This document shows, piece after piece, positions 54,700 through 64,000 of a stretch of DNA of 64,000 bases; position 1 is the stretch's first letter, and each line of letters opens with the position of its first letter. Location of the stretch: NCBI GenBank assembly GCA_023213395.1, contig CM041465.1:142917741-142981740 (forward strand), written 5' to 3'. The notes below the pieces were generated by a model that searched no databases, was not told the DNA's origin, and saw only the letters and a program-made list of their open reading frames with translations. Both the position numbers and the translations under genes were made by a program. The stretch comes from Cycas panzhihuaensis (taxonomy: Eukaryota; Cycadophyta).

Positions 54700-56226
54700 C
54701 AAGAGGCAGCCAAACACCAAACATGCAAAGAAATTATGGATAAATAAATGAATTCTATTATAAAAATTGAGACTTAGGAGCTAACTAAATTTTCACTTAG
54801 GAAGAAATCAATTAATTGTAGATGGTTGTACAAGATAAAATTCCATACAGATGGCATCATAGAATGTCATAAAGCTTGCCTTGTAGTAAGAGGTTTCAAA
54901 CAATAAGAAGGAATTAACTATGATGAGACATTTATATCGATGGCTAACATGACCACATTCTATTTGGTTGTGTCCTTAGTAGTCAATTCAGATGGCCTAT
55001 TTACCAAATAGATACGAAGAGTGATTTATTCAATGGAGAGCTCAAAGAAAAGGTTTTCTTGAAGCAACCTCCTAGTTATGTTATTCTAGGCCAAGAACAC
55101 TTAGTATGTAAGCTCAAGAAAGCTCTTTATGGACTCAAATAGGTACCATATACCTAGTATGCAAAAATTGATGCCTTTCTCATATAGCATGGATTCAATC
55201 ATTCATCCTCTGACCCCTAATCTCTATATTCAGGTTAGAGATAATTTAATTACAATCATTGTTCTCTATGTGGATGATCTTATAATCATTGACAATGACA
55301 TAAATGACATTGCTTGGCTTCAATCAAAATTGACAATTAACTTTGAGATAATAGATCTTGGGTTGCTCCACTACTTCCTTGCAATTAAAATTTGACAAGA
55401 ACTAGGACACATCTTCTTGACTTAAATAAAGTATGCCAATGAACTCTTAGAAAGATTCACGATGATAGAATATAAGCTAGTACCAATTCTTATAGAGATA
55501 GAAACCAAGTCAAATATGGATGAATAAGGAAATCCTTTTGATCCTACTTTGTATTGGTAATTAGTTAGAAGCCTAATTTATCTCACTCATACTCATCTGG
55601 ACATCTCATATGCAGTAGGGATCTGCTCTAGGTACTTGTCACAACAAAAAACATCTCATTAAAAAGAAACTACTAAGATTCTCAAATATATCCATGACGC
55701 ACATCAGTTTGGCCTTGAATATAACCAAATTGATTCCCCTATCTGGAAGGGACATATAGACGTTAATTGGGCAAGTTATCAGGATACTCACCACTCAATA
55801 TCAGGTTATTGCTTTGACATAAACTTAAATATAATTTTATAGAGCTGTAAGAAGTAGTCAAATGTTACTTTTTCCTCCATCAAAGCATAGTACAATATAG
55901 TTGTCCATGCTACAACTAAGTTGAATTAGCTTAGAAGGATTCTCGCTAATCTTATACTTCAATAACATGCACCCACTATCTTTTATTATAACAATTAAAG
56001 TGTGTTGAAGATGATGAAAAATTTTGTATTACATGCTAGAACCAAGCACATTGAGGTCTATCATCACTTCATCTATGAGCATGTTCAGAATAAAGAAGTT
56101 GATCTCATCTACCATCTAACTAAAGACCAAGTTGTAGAGATTTTCACCAAAGCACTTTGTAAATCAAAGTTTAAATGGTTATACATGACCTTGGCATCAG
56201 AAGAAGTGAGACTGCTATTAAGGGAG
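54700..56226 (+). pseudogene. Copia-B reverse transcriptase and RNase H
   Basis: RT begins with CRWLYKIKFHTDGIIECHKA near 54820. The palm motif YVDD is intact at 55267-55278 within an 88-codon open stretch (55129-55395). LARSLIYLTHTHLDISYAVG-like sequence follows near 55570, with the family's RPDI replaced. RNase H shows NWASYQDTHHSISGYCF (near 55770) and, in the open end 56002-56244, HARTKHIEVYHHFI and VVEIFTKAL. The last frame runs to the PPT. Many stops elsewhere. Confidence 0.9.
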
Positions 56227-56228
56227 GG
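56219..56228 (+). other. Copia-B polypurine tract
   Basis: TAAGGGAGGG ends directly at the LTR start TGTTAAAACC. Confidence 0.88.
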
Positions 56229-56617
56229 TGTTAAAACCCTATAATAGCACCCATCATTTCTTATATTTCATGTAATTTATATACATTGTATAATATTAAG
56301 GCAACCCTTTATTATAATTTAATGTTATTGTATAAACTAGTCAGGTCCACCTCATTTTCCACTTAGTCAATTAATTATATTTCTTAAATTATTGGTGGGT
56401 GCCTATAAATTAAGCCTTATACCATTATATTATATATTGGGTTGTGATTAATGTAGAAGCTCTACCTAAATAGAGCTTTATGTGGTGATAAATTCACCCA
56501 TACTTTATCCATTTGAATTATTCTTCCATATTTCACTTATTTTGTTGCATATTACTATTATTTTGCTTAATATTTTGATTAGATCACATGATATCTTAGA
56601 TTTTGAAGTATTTAATA
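56229..56617 (+). repeat. Copia-B 3' LTR
   Basis: 389 bp, TGTTAAAACC to AAGTATTTAATA, followed by target copy AAAAT (56618-56622). Contains CCTATAAATTAAGCC, a TATA-like box at the same place as in the 5' copy. Confidence 0.94.
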
Positions 56618-56639
56618 AAAATAAAGTAAAATAATTATA

Positions 56640-57073
56640 CTAATATGAATTATATAAGTGTTAACATAGTTTCCAAAGTTATACCTTTGTAACATGGGTG
56701 GTTACAAAGAAATAAATCCATTTTTCATAATTAGTAGGTGGAGGATATAATATGTATTAAGTGAAGGAATAATGAATCTAGGAAATAAATCACTCACATG
56801 TATACAATGGTATGGAGAATGAAGAAGAGATGAAAATAAGATATGAGAGAAAAGCTAGGAGATGAGAATGAATAATAACTCCCTCCTTGAGATTTCATCT
56901 TTTATTATTGAGAGTGAGCATTAGGGTTAGGATTTTTCTGCCTAATGATATAAACTTAAAATTACATCTAAATGTACATAAAGTGTATTTCACTAAAAGA
57001 CTAATGCTAATAATATATCCTAAGGTTACTTAATTAATCTATATAAATGACCTAGATACATTAACCTCTTTTA
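56640..57073 (-). repeat. Putative Copia-C 3' LTR
   Basis: Placed only from the PPT-like AAGGGGAGA on the minus strand and the following TTAAAAGAGGTTAATG. It contains CTCACTCTCAATAATAAAAG and a T/C-rich R-like stretch. No second copy lies in the window, so the extent is tentative. Confidence 0.4.
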
Positions 57074-57559
57074 ATCTCCCCTTAATTATGGAAGGTCATT
57101 TTGAGAAATTCTATTCTATAAGGTCTTCATTTAAGTCTCATTATTACATTGAAATTCTAAATGACACTTTTGTGAGAAAACCCTCACGGGGAATAAAAAC
57201 CCATAGACTTTATAAGATCTATAACCCATTTTATAAATTAAAATGGCTAAGGTAGATCTTGATATAGTCTGATAACCAAGCAGCTTAAACATTCAACTTA
57301 ATCTACTGAGTCTCCATATACCATTTGGTCATCTCTTATGCCCTTCTGAGTTTTCACAAGTTCTAATTTTCCAAAACTAGTACAATCCTTATCCTTCCTT
57401 GCTTACATGGGGTTTTCACAAATAGGATAGAGTAGAGACTTACTCTTATTCTTCCACACCTATAAGGGGTTTTTGTGAATATAATAGAGTATGATGATCC
57501 TGTTGTCATCTTCTTTGATCAGTCAAAGATAAAGGCCCTAAGGTTGAGCTGTCTTTAGA

Positions 57560-59270
57560 ATTTTTTAAACTTCACCCTTTATAGTGGTTTAGTGAAGACA
57601 TCGGCCACTTGATCTATTGTGGGGTAATATTTTAGTTGAATTATGTTGTCATGAACTAGTTCTCTAATCTTATGCACTTTTGTACTTATATATTTAGTAC
57701 AATCATGAAATATAAGATTTTTTGCCACATGGATTGCTGATTGATTATCCACACGAAGGTTGGTAGGACTTGTTTAGATGATGTTCAATGTTTCTAATAA
57801 TTTTCTAAGCCATATCACCACCTTGTTGGTCTCAAAAGCAACAATGTATTTTGCTTTGGAAGTTGAATCAATAATTATCTTCTATCGTCTAGATCTCTAT
57901 GATATTGGTGTTGTTCCAAGAAATATTATATACCTAGATATAAATCTTCCTATATCTTTATCTCTTACAAAGTCTAAACCTGTGTATATAGAAAGCTTAA
58001 ATTCATTATTAGATTCATAAAATAGACCAAATTTATTAGTTGTCTTTAGGTATTTTAACACTGAAACTACAGTCTATAAGTGATTCTACTTGAGATTTAT
58101 CATAAATCATGTAATAATACTAACAAAGTATGTAATATCTGGCCTTGTATTAGTAGTATAGATGAGGCTACCTACAAGTTTCCTATAGAGTGTTACGTCT
58201 ACCTTCCTAGTGTCACCATCAGTTGAGAGTTTGGTATTAGGGTCCATAGGTAAAGTCACTGGTCAAGCATCTTCTAACTAAAAATTGGTTATAAGATTGT
58301 TGATATATTTTTCTTAGGAGAGGAAATATTTTCTATTCTTTTATGTTACTTCAATTCTCAAGTAATAATTCATCAATCTAAGGTCAAATAATTCAAACAT
58401 TCTACTAAGGTCCTTTTTCAATTGGCTTATTACCTGTTCACTATTATCTATTACTAGCATGTCATCCACAATGATTATGAGATAAGTGACTTTATCTTTT
58501 TGTTTCTTGATGAACAATTTTACATCAATATCTTAGTAGTCATAAACCTCATATCCAAGTTACCTCATTCTTTCAAATGACTTGGAAAACCAAGCATGAG
58601 GGGCTTATTTAAGGTCATATAAGGATTTTTTGAGCCTACAAACCTTATGATCTTGACTTTTAATCTCATATTTTTTTGGCTGAGCTATGTAAATTTCTTC
58701 TTCAAGATCCCCATTGAGAAACACGGCCTTAATATTAAGCTAGTGGATTTTCTAGCCCTGTTGAGTAGTTAAGGCCATAAGAGTTCTAATTATAGGCCAC
58801 TTGGTTATAGATGTAAATATTTTAGTGTAGTTAATGAATTTCCTTTATGTGAATCCCTTTAGCTAACAACCTCACCTTATGTTTTTTCAAGGTGCCATCT
58901 AATCTATATTTATATTTTAACTTCATTTTAAACTACCTTCCTGCCAAGTGATAGATCAACAAGCTCTCATGTAGCATTTTTTATGAGAGATTAGTATTAT
59001 CCATTTATTGTATTTCTCTAAATGGTATGTTTTATAGCTTCTTGGTACAAGAGGGGCTCTTCATTAAGAGTAAGGTATAGTTTTACCGATTCAAGCTCAG
59101 TATATAATAATTTCCATATCCTTACTCTATGGGTATTTCAAGTGCTAGTTTTACCCACGTCATCTAATCATATGGCCTTATTGAGCTGGCAGGCTTCACA
59201 AGGTCCTCAAGTTGGGAATGAGGTCCTTATTTTCTCATCTTCTTGGTTCTCATCTTATTTATTAAAATAA
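57560..59270 (-). pseudogene. Copia-C reverse transcriptase and RNase H (degenerate)
   Basis: On the minus strand RNase H ends with QLKYYPTIDQVADVFTKPL near 57640-57585 and keeps VDNQSAIHVAKN near 57745. The RT palm at 58472-58461 reads IVDD, with the Asp pair kept and the Tyr changed. The upstream part resembles the family at ACYLGLEI-like and KTWxLVPLP regions (58900-58560) but is heavily broken. The plus-strand frames at 57778-58020 and 59022-59270 are shadows. Confidence 0.78.
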
Positions 59271-59275
59271 TCATT

Positions 59276-59640
59276 TTATGAGGAGGATATTGATGCATGT
59301 GGGGAAGATGGTCCTTCTACCACTGTTTTGCCTTTGTCAGTTGAAGGTGGAGAGGATGATTCTTCTATAATAGCTTTGCCTTTGTCAATTCTACTATCTT
59401 CAAAGGATAGTGATGGATATACACTCATCAGTTTAAAGTCATAACTTATATCCTCCAAGGCTCTATTGTCAGCTTCCAATATTTGGAGTAATTTATATGT
59501 ACCCCTCCCTCTAAATTTTGGAGTCTGAACATTATACTTAATAATATCATTGTAGCAGCATGAGGGTGTTTTGGAGTTTAGTTTAAGTAACTAATCCTCT
59601 GTCTCTACAAAAATTGCATCTTTGATATTAACATATATGA
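59276..59640 (-). pseudogene. Copia-C integrase-RT linker
   Basis: An open 67-codon stretch (59479-59276) reads SFEDSRIDKGKAIIEESSSP, then a repeated STDKGKTVVEGPSSP. A 15-residue Ser/Pro-rich unit (xDKGKxxxExxSSP) is therefore present twice. Upstream NIKDAIFVETED (about 59625-59585) recalls the RDVxFxE motif at the end of copia integrase. Confidence 0.65.
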
Positions 59641-59789
59641 CCATACCACCTAATGTAAAGTGGGCGTCTTATTTTTGCTCCTATTTATGTGGAGGAATAT
59701 CTTCGATTATGGTGACCTAATGGATGTAATTATAATTATATTTAGTACTTTAGATCTATAAATATAGATCAAAGTCCATCTTTGTAATA

Positions 59790-61805
59790 TATCATTTTAT
59801 CATAATATGAAACATTATTCATTGGTGGGTTTTCACCTGTAAGGGTTTCCCATGGTAATCAAGTGTTCCGTGTGATCTATTTCTACTTGTTATCTACACG
59901 ATGTAAAAGATCTTATAGACCTTATTTGCTTTAGTTGCAAACATATGCTAGAGAGTAACATTTGTCTCATATCACCTAAACCATTCTCCCATGTTAAACA
60001 CATGTAAGAGAGCATCAATTCACCTCATCTTGCCTTGCCATTTTTGCCCATAAACCCTCTTTCATGTAAAAATACATGCAAGAAGTATTATGTCCCCAAC
60101 TCACCTTACAAGCACACCTTATGTCACCCATTAAGCCTTGTTATATAGTCACATGCAACAAGGACTAGTAACCACTTGACCAAATCATGTCAAACATATT
60201 ATTTCATGTCGATATTAAATCACCAAAACAAGTCAAAATACCATATAATATAAAAGGTATGTCCACTTGAAAAGATACTCAAAGAATTCCCTTTACAAAA
60301 TGACATACATATTCAACTACTTGAAGTGAAACATACTCTTATCACTTCAATAGCTATAAACATGTATACATAAAAGGTAATTCAAAGTATTCTTAAATAA
60401 TAAATATAATATCAAGGTGTTACTTTATATGAGTGATAAAGTTGATAAAGATGTTCAAATACCAATTTTATATTAAATCAATATGATTTAATATCAATTA
60501 TTCATGCCAATTTATATCATTCTTCTGCCTACATTAAGGAAGCAAAAGATTAAAATATATCACATATGATATAGCAACTTAATACATATACACAACTTTG
60601 ATAAATGATGACGTAGACTATAATATCATCATGCGGGTGGTGCAACGTGATGAAAATAAAGTTGTGGCATCATAGATGAATATATACAGATGATGTCAAA
60701 CATGATATACCTCTAGGGGTGAATGCATGAACAGCTGGGCGACTACAATAAGATAAAAAACAATGGGCAATATGTATATGGCCGACGACAGTAGCTCCCG
60801 CACATACAAAAGAATCATAGAACACCTTCATATATTAACACACAGAGATCAGGCGAATTCCGTTTATGCAATCCAACAACTACTCAAAAATAGGGTGAGC
60901 AAATAAAAATCAATGGTAAGAGACACATAATCAACCAAGATGATAAATATCTGTGTATATATTAATATATGATTGATATATTTATAGTTGGTTAGGAGAA
61001 CATATATGCATGATGGCAAACATATAGATGATTAGAAGATATATTACACAGCTATCAGATTATAGTATGCATTATTACACAGAGGTGATTAATAATAATA
61101 CATACACAAATCAAAATATAATAGAGAATGGTTTACATATCACCATATAAAGGTAGTGATACAGGCAATAAATATATTATTCAAACCCTAAATATTATAC
61201 AGGTGAATAATATTTAATGAGAATACCTTATATTATTATCGTGTTGTCATTTCAAAGCTCTGCAACAGGCTCATTAGGGTTTCTACACTCTCCCACTGAT
61301 AACAGGGGGTTGGCAATCAACTATACATCACACAAACTTAATGGCATCATCAAACAAGGATCTGACACCTTCAGTAGGATCAAACGGCATTCATATGGTT
61401 GTTAATGGAGTTAAAACTCATCTACACACCTCCATATAGCTCAAAGTACCTATAAACAGTGGATATAAGGCTCCTAGTATCCTCAGCGATCATTTGCACT
61501 ACCATGGCTATTCTGCAGGGTTATCGGGCATGCTAATCTACTAAGGGTAAGCTAGCATGACCTGACACCATCGATTGGAACTTTGACAATGTTCATCTAC
61601 TTATTCATGACCTACAAGATCTGATACCATGTTAGAAAATGTAATTAAAGCAAATAAGATCTACAGGATATTTCACATCAGGTAGATAATAAGCAGAAAT
61701 AGATCGCATAGGACACCAGATTGTCATACGATCTATTTCTGCTTATTATCTACCTAATGTGAAAGATCGTATAGACCTTATTTACTTCAATTACATTTTC
61801 TAACA
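59790..61805 (-). mobile_element. Small non-coding LTR-like element inside Copia-C
   Basis: On the minus strand a terminal sequence at 61805-61630 is followed by ATGGTATCAGATC (61631-61619), an initiator-Met-type PBS. About 1.65 kb of non-coding DNA follows, then a second copy of the terminal sequence from 59960 leftward (TGTTACTCTCTAGCATATG..., matching AAATAAGGTCTATA and CTTTTACATCGTGTAGATAA). No coding region is seen inside. The left boundary (about 59790) and target duplication could not be fixed. It could be a TRIM/LARD-like element. Confidence 0.5.
61630..61805. repeat. 176-bp near-perfect palindrome (77-bp arms)
   Basis: The left arm 61630-61706 and right arm 61729-61805 are inverse complements with seven mismatches counted by eye, around a 22-base loop. 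Both ends read TGTTAGAAAATG outward. It occupies the 5' LTR position of the small element. The other LTR copy (about 59850-59960) matches only the right arm. Confidence 0.88.
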
Positions 61806-62019
61806 TTTAGTAAGATGATTTTTCACCATACCCTTTCTTATCCATAGGGTATCCAATAAAGATGCCTTCAAGTGCCCTTGACTGGAGTTTATTTCGATCT
61901 ACATCCAAAATATAGATATAGCATATATAGCCAAAATTTTTGAAATAGTGAATAATGGGGCCTTGTCTTGGCGATTTTTTATTATGTTATTATCCTTTAT
62001 TTGATGGTCTAACAACATT
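61806..62019 (-). pseudogene. Copia-C integrase C-terminal part
   Basis: Minus strand: IHYFKNFGYICYIYI, then NKLQSRALEGIFIGYPMDKKGYGEK (split by the family's FxGYS-type motif) ending at 61806. It corresponds to the copia integrase HLRVFGC...GIFLGYS region. It is cut on one side by the palindromic element and on the other by Copia-D. Confidence 0.75.
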
Positions 62020-62664
62020 TGTTGAGAATACAAGGTCCCAACCCTTTAACTGCCACCAAGATCTATTGCATTCTTGCAACTAGTTACAGAAATCGAAACT
62101 TAAAATTACATGCAAGTTCTAGAAAACAGAAATAATACAATAACATGAAATGAAAGCTAAACATCACACATGCACCCGATATAACGTGGTAAAACCCTAG
62201 AAGTGTGCTAGGGAAACATCCACATAGGAAATGTATCGATCTTTATTACTGTAGAATGGAGAAATAGTACATCTCAGTAGTAGAGTGCTCTTAGGAGAAA
62301 CAACCAGCTGCCGCCCTCATCACAGTACATTACATTACATACAACATAATAAGAAAAGCCCTAAAATGGACTACATGAGAGGGACATCCAAGGCATGAAT
62401 CTCAACCATAGAATCTAGGGTATTTGTATCGAACGACCCTGATTCTCTTTATATTTTAATATAGTTTACAGGGCTAATTTTTTGGGTTGGGGGCTATCAC
62501 CCCTGAACCCCCTCTTAGCATGGGAGTTCTAGCCCCCCTACACCCCCCAGCCAAGGGGGGCTCTCGCCCTCCGTGGAACCCCCTGAGAAAGATTAGGGGG
62601 GGAAACTGCACTGAAAACTTGCCAAAATTTTAGCCCCAAAATATTGTTATTACAATATCCAATA
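62020..62664 (-). repeat. Copia-D 3' LTR
   Basis: 645 bp; minus strand starts TATTGGATATTG after the PPT and ends GTATTCTCAACA. It has a strongly C/G-rich segment (62494-62604), and downstream ATAACGTGGTAAAACCCTAG-type and TTTTCTAGAACTTG sequence. No partner in the window, so ends rest on PPT and TG/CA termini. Confidence 0.75.
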
Positions 62665-62665
62665 A

Positions 62666-62677
62666 TCTCCACCTTGA
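62666..62677 (-). other. Copia-D polypurine tract
   Basis: Minus strand CAAGGTGGAGA directly before the LTR; a familiar plant copia PPT form. Confidence 0.82.
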
Positions 62678-62711
62678 CAACAATTACTTGGTATCTTTCT
62701 TGGACCCTTCA

Positions 62712-62978
62712 TCACCTTTTATGTAAGACAAGAGAATTTAAACACCATTTGAACTTCTCTAATGGTACTAGTTTTGTGAATATATCAGCATGATTCTGAT
62801 TGGTGTGAATCTTCTCAAGTGCCACTCCACCTGCTTCCACAACCTGTCTAACAAAATGGTACTTAAGAGCAATATGCTTTGTTCTACTGTGATAAGTTGG
62901 ATTCTTGGCTAAGTAAATGGCACTTTGACTATCACAAAATACCTTTACATTTTCCTGTCTCCTTCCAAGCTCAACCAA
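62712..62978 (-). pseudogene. Copia-D RNase H C-terminal part
   Basis: 88 open codons: VFCDSQSAIYLAKNPTYHSR, TKHIALKYHFVRQVVEAG and NHADIFTKLVPLEKF, ending in SLVLHKR close to the PPT. All expected copia RNase H motifs are present (Asp-Ser-Gln, the HxRxKHI region, ADxxTK). The start of this piece follows a stop at about 62990, so the enzyme is not intact. Confidence 0.9.
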
Positions 62979-63239
62979 TAGACCCTGTAACTAGATTGGT
63001 TCTTTATAAGCATGTGCTACAACAACATATTTAGCTTCCATGGTTAATAGTGCAATTGTGCTCTACAATTTGGACATCCAACTAACTGGACCATTTGCAA
63101 GAGTAAGAACACAACCTGAAGTAGACCTTCTTTTGTCTAAATCTCCTACAAAGTCTGAATCGTCATATCCACAAACTTGATTACCTGTAACTCTAAAGGT
63201 GATGCAGTAGTCACTCGTGCCTCTCAAATATTGAAGCAC

Positions 63240-64000
63240 CTATTTCACTACAGCCCAATGTTCCTTTCCTGGATTTGCCATATACCTGTAAACTACACCA
63301 ACTGCATGTGAAATATCAGGTCTTGTACATACCATGACATACATAAAACTTCCTACTACACTGGCATTAGGCACACAGGATATATAAGTCTTATCTTCTT
63401 CACTACTAGGACTCATATTCGAAGAAAGCTTGAAGTAGGAAGCTAATGGGATACTCACTAGTTTCACATTTGCCATACCAAACTTGGTTAGCACATTCTC
63501 TACATATTTTCACTGTGATAACCATAGCTTACCATTTTTCCTGTCTCGGTGTATCTCCATGCCTAAGATTTATTTTGCAGCTCCTAGATCCTTCATATCA
63601 AAAGTCCTAGCCAATTGAGCCTTTAACTTATTGATTTCTTTCATGCTCTTACTTACAACCATTATGTCATCAATATATAATACCAAGATAATAAATAAGC
63701 CATTATTCATAAATTTAAAGTAAACACAATAATCATACTCACTTCTTCTAAAATTTTGGCTCTCCATGAAGGTATCAAACTTCTTGTACCACTACCTGGG
63801 TGATTGCTTTAGGCCATACAATGATTTCCTGAGCCTACAAATAAGTCTTTTCCTACCATCTTGTACAAATCGTTCTAGTTAATCCATATAGATCTCCTCA
63901 TCTAAATATCCATGTAGAAAAGTTATTTTTATATCTAACAGCTCTAACTCCAAATCGAGAGAAGCTACCAATGCTAATAGCACTTAAATTGAAACAAGTT
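63240..64000 (-). pseudogene. Copia-D reverse transcriptase, C-terminal part
   Basis: Minus strand 63767-63570 (65 codons) holds SEYDYCVYFKF and VLYIDDIMVV, with YIDD intact at 63677-63666, then KAQLARTFDMKDLGAAK. After a short gap 63494-63240 (84 codons) holds VKLVSIPLASYFKLSS, SVVGSFMYVMVCTRPDISHAV and YMANPGKEHWAVVK. The RT continues upstream beyond 64000 with PLYGLKQSPR-type sequence near 63810. Few stops, consistent with a younger insertion. Confidence 0.9.

Larger units (their letters stand above)
31237..56617 (+). mobile_element. Copia-B, Ty1/copia LTR retrotransposon holding a multi-level insertion stack
   Basis: The 5' LTR is split into 31237-31265 and 49210-49575 by TRG-3. The 3' LTR is 56229-56617. 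Perfect AAAAT duplications flank the element (31232-31236 and 56618-56622). After removal of TRG-3 it is about 7.4 kb: LTR, intact PBS, 2-kb leader, gag, protease, integrase, RT, RNase H, PPT, LTR. All coding parts are decayed. It shares leader modules with Copia-A, so the two are related. Confidence 0.93.
56623..62019 (-). mobile_element. Copia-C, Ty1/copia remnant on the minus strand
   Basis: A minus-strand copia whose 3' part is in the window: PPT-like AAGGGGAGA near 57083-57074, RNase H and RT at about 59270-57560, a linker to about 59640, and the C-terminal part of integrase at 62019-61806. It is interrupted by a small LTR-like non-coding element (about 59790-61805) and by Copia-D from 62020. 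Gag, protease and the 5' LTR are outside the window or lost. Its 3' LTR would begin near 57073 and extend left; its end is not defined because no partner is visible. Confidence 0.75.
62020..64000 (-). mobile_element. Copia-D, Ty1/copia element, 3' end (continues past the window)
   Basis: The 3' LTR (62020-62664), PPT and the end of pol are visible on the minus strand. RNase H is nearest the LTR, with RT upstream. LTR end and left target candidate ACATT (62015-62019) are visible; the other side is outside the window. It looks younger than its neighbours: longer open stretches and fewer stops. It is inserted in the integrase region of Copia-C. Confidence 0.88.

Noticed and set aside
1-64000. 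CRISPR arrays, tRNA or rRNA genes, bacterial operons
   Set aside because: No regularly spaced direct repeats with unique spacers, no tRNA cloverleaf or rRNA signature; the short TGGTATCAGAGC sites are primer-binding sites complementary to tRNA ends, not tRNA genes.
1-64000. Integrated plant pararetrovirus sequence
   Set aside because: All RT regions lie between paired LTRs or with integrase in copia or gypsy order; no movement-protein or virus-type coat region was seen.

Overview
The window is plant nuclear DNA that consists almost entirely of decayed, nested LTR retrotransposons. It is very AT-rich. The retroelement proteins are of plant Ty1/copia and Ty3/gypsy type, and the primer-binding sites follow the plant initiator-Met tRNA pattern TGGTATCAGAGC. 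Stop codons sit mostly where Gln, Arg or Trp codons are expected, as in a heavily cytosine-methylated, slowly purged large genome such as that of a big-genome seed plant. The species cannot be named from the sequence. I see no intact host gene, tRNA, rRNA or CRISPR array. All coordinates of elements below come from aligning LTR pairs, PBS, PPT and target-site duplications by eye.

Layout from left to right. (1) Gypsy-1 (422-15496, +, TSD GTTCA) is split inside its integrase by Copia-A (5458-13816, -, TSD CACCA/CACCC). (2) A short old spacer follows. (3) Gypsy-2 (17274-29762, +, TSD TTATT/TTATC) has TRG-1 (23762-29465, +, perfect TSD ATGGT) inside its 3' LTR. Without their inserts Gypsy-1 and Gypsy-2 are about 6.71 and 6.78 kb, which supports the boundaries. 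(4) After another spacer comes Copia-B (31237-56617, +, perfect TSD AAAAT). Its 5' LTR is split by TRG-3 (31266-49209, +), which is itself interrupted by TRG-2 (31880-39192, -) and Gypsy-3 (41440-47504, -). Removing inserts leaves about 7.4 kb for Copia-B and 4.6 kb for TRG-3. (5) The right end is a minus-strand Copia-C (about 56623-62019), broken by a small non-coding LTR-like element (about 59790-61805), and by the 3' end of Copia-D (62020 to beyond 64000, -).

The most interesting part is the TRG family: three non-autonomous elements with LTRs, PBS, PPT and only a copia-type gag-like ORF (the TR-GAG type of organisation). They carry unrelated, apparently captured gene-like DNA in antisense orientation upstream of a conserved leader module, and their gag frame runs through the PPT into the LTR. 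The leader module is also present in the coding elements Copia-A and Copia-B. It contains an inverted-repeat hairpin (AAGCCCC...GGGGCTT with an inner GTCA...TGAC stem) found at five places in the window, with one compensatory base-pair change. This suggests a shared RNA signal linking the autonomous elements and their non-autonomous relatives; that link is an inference.
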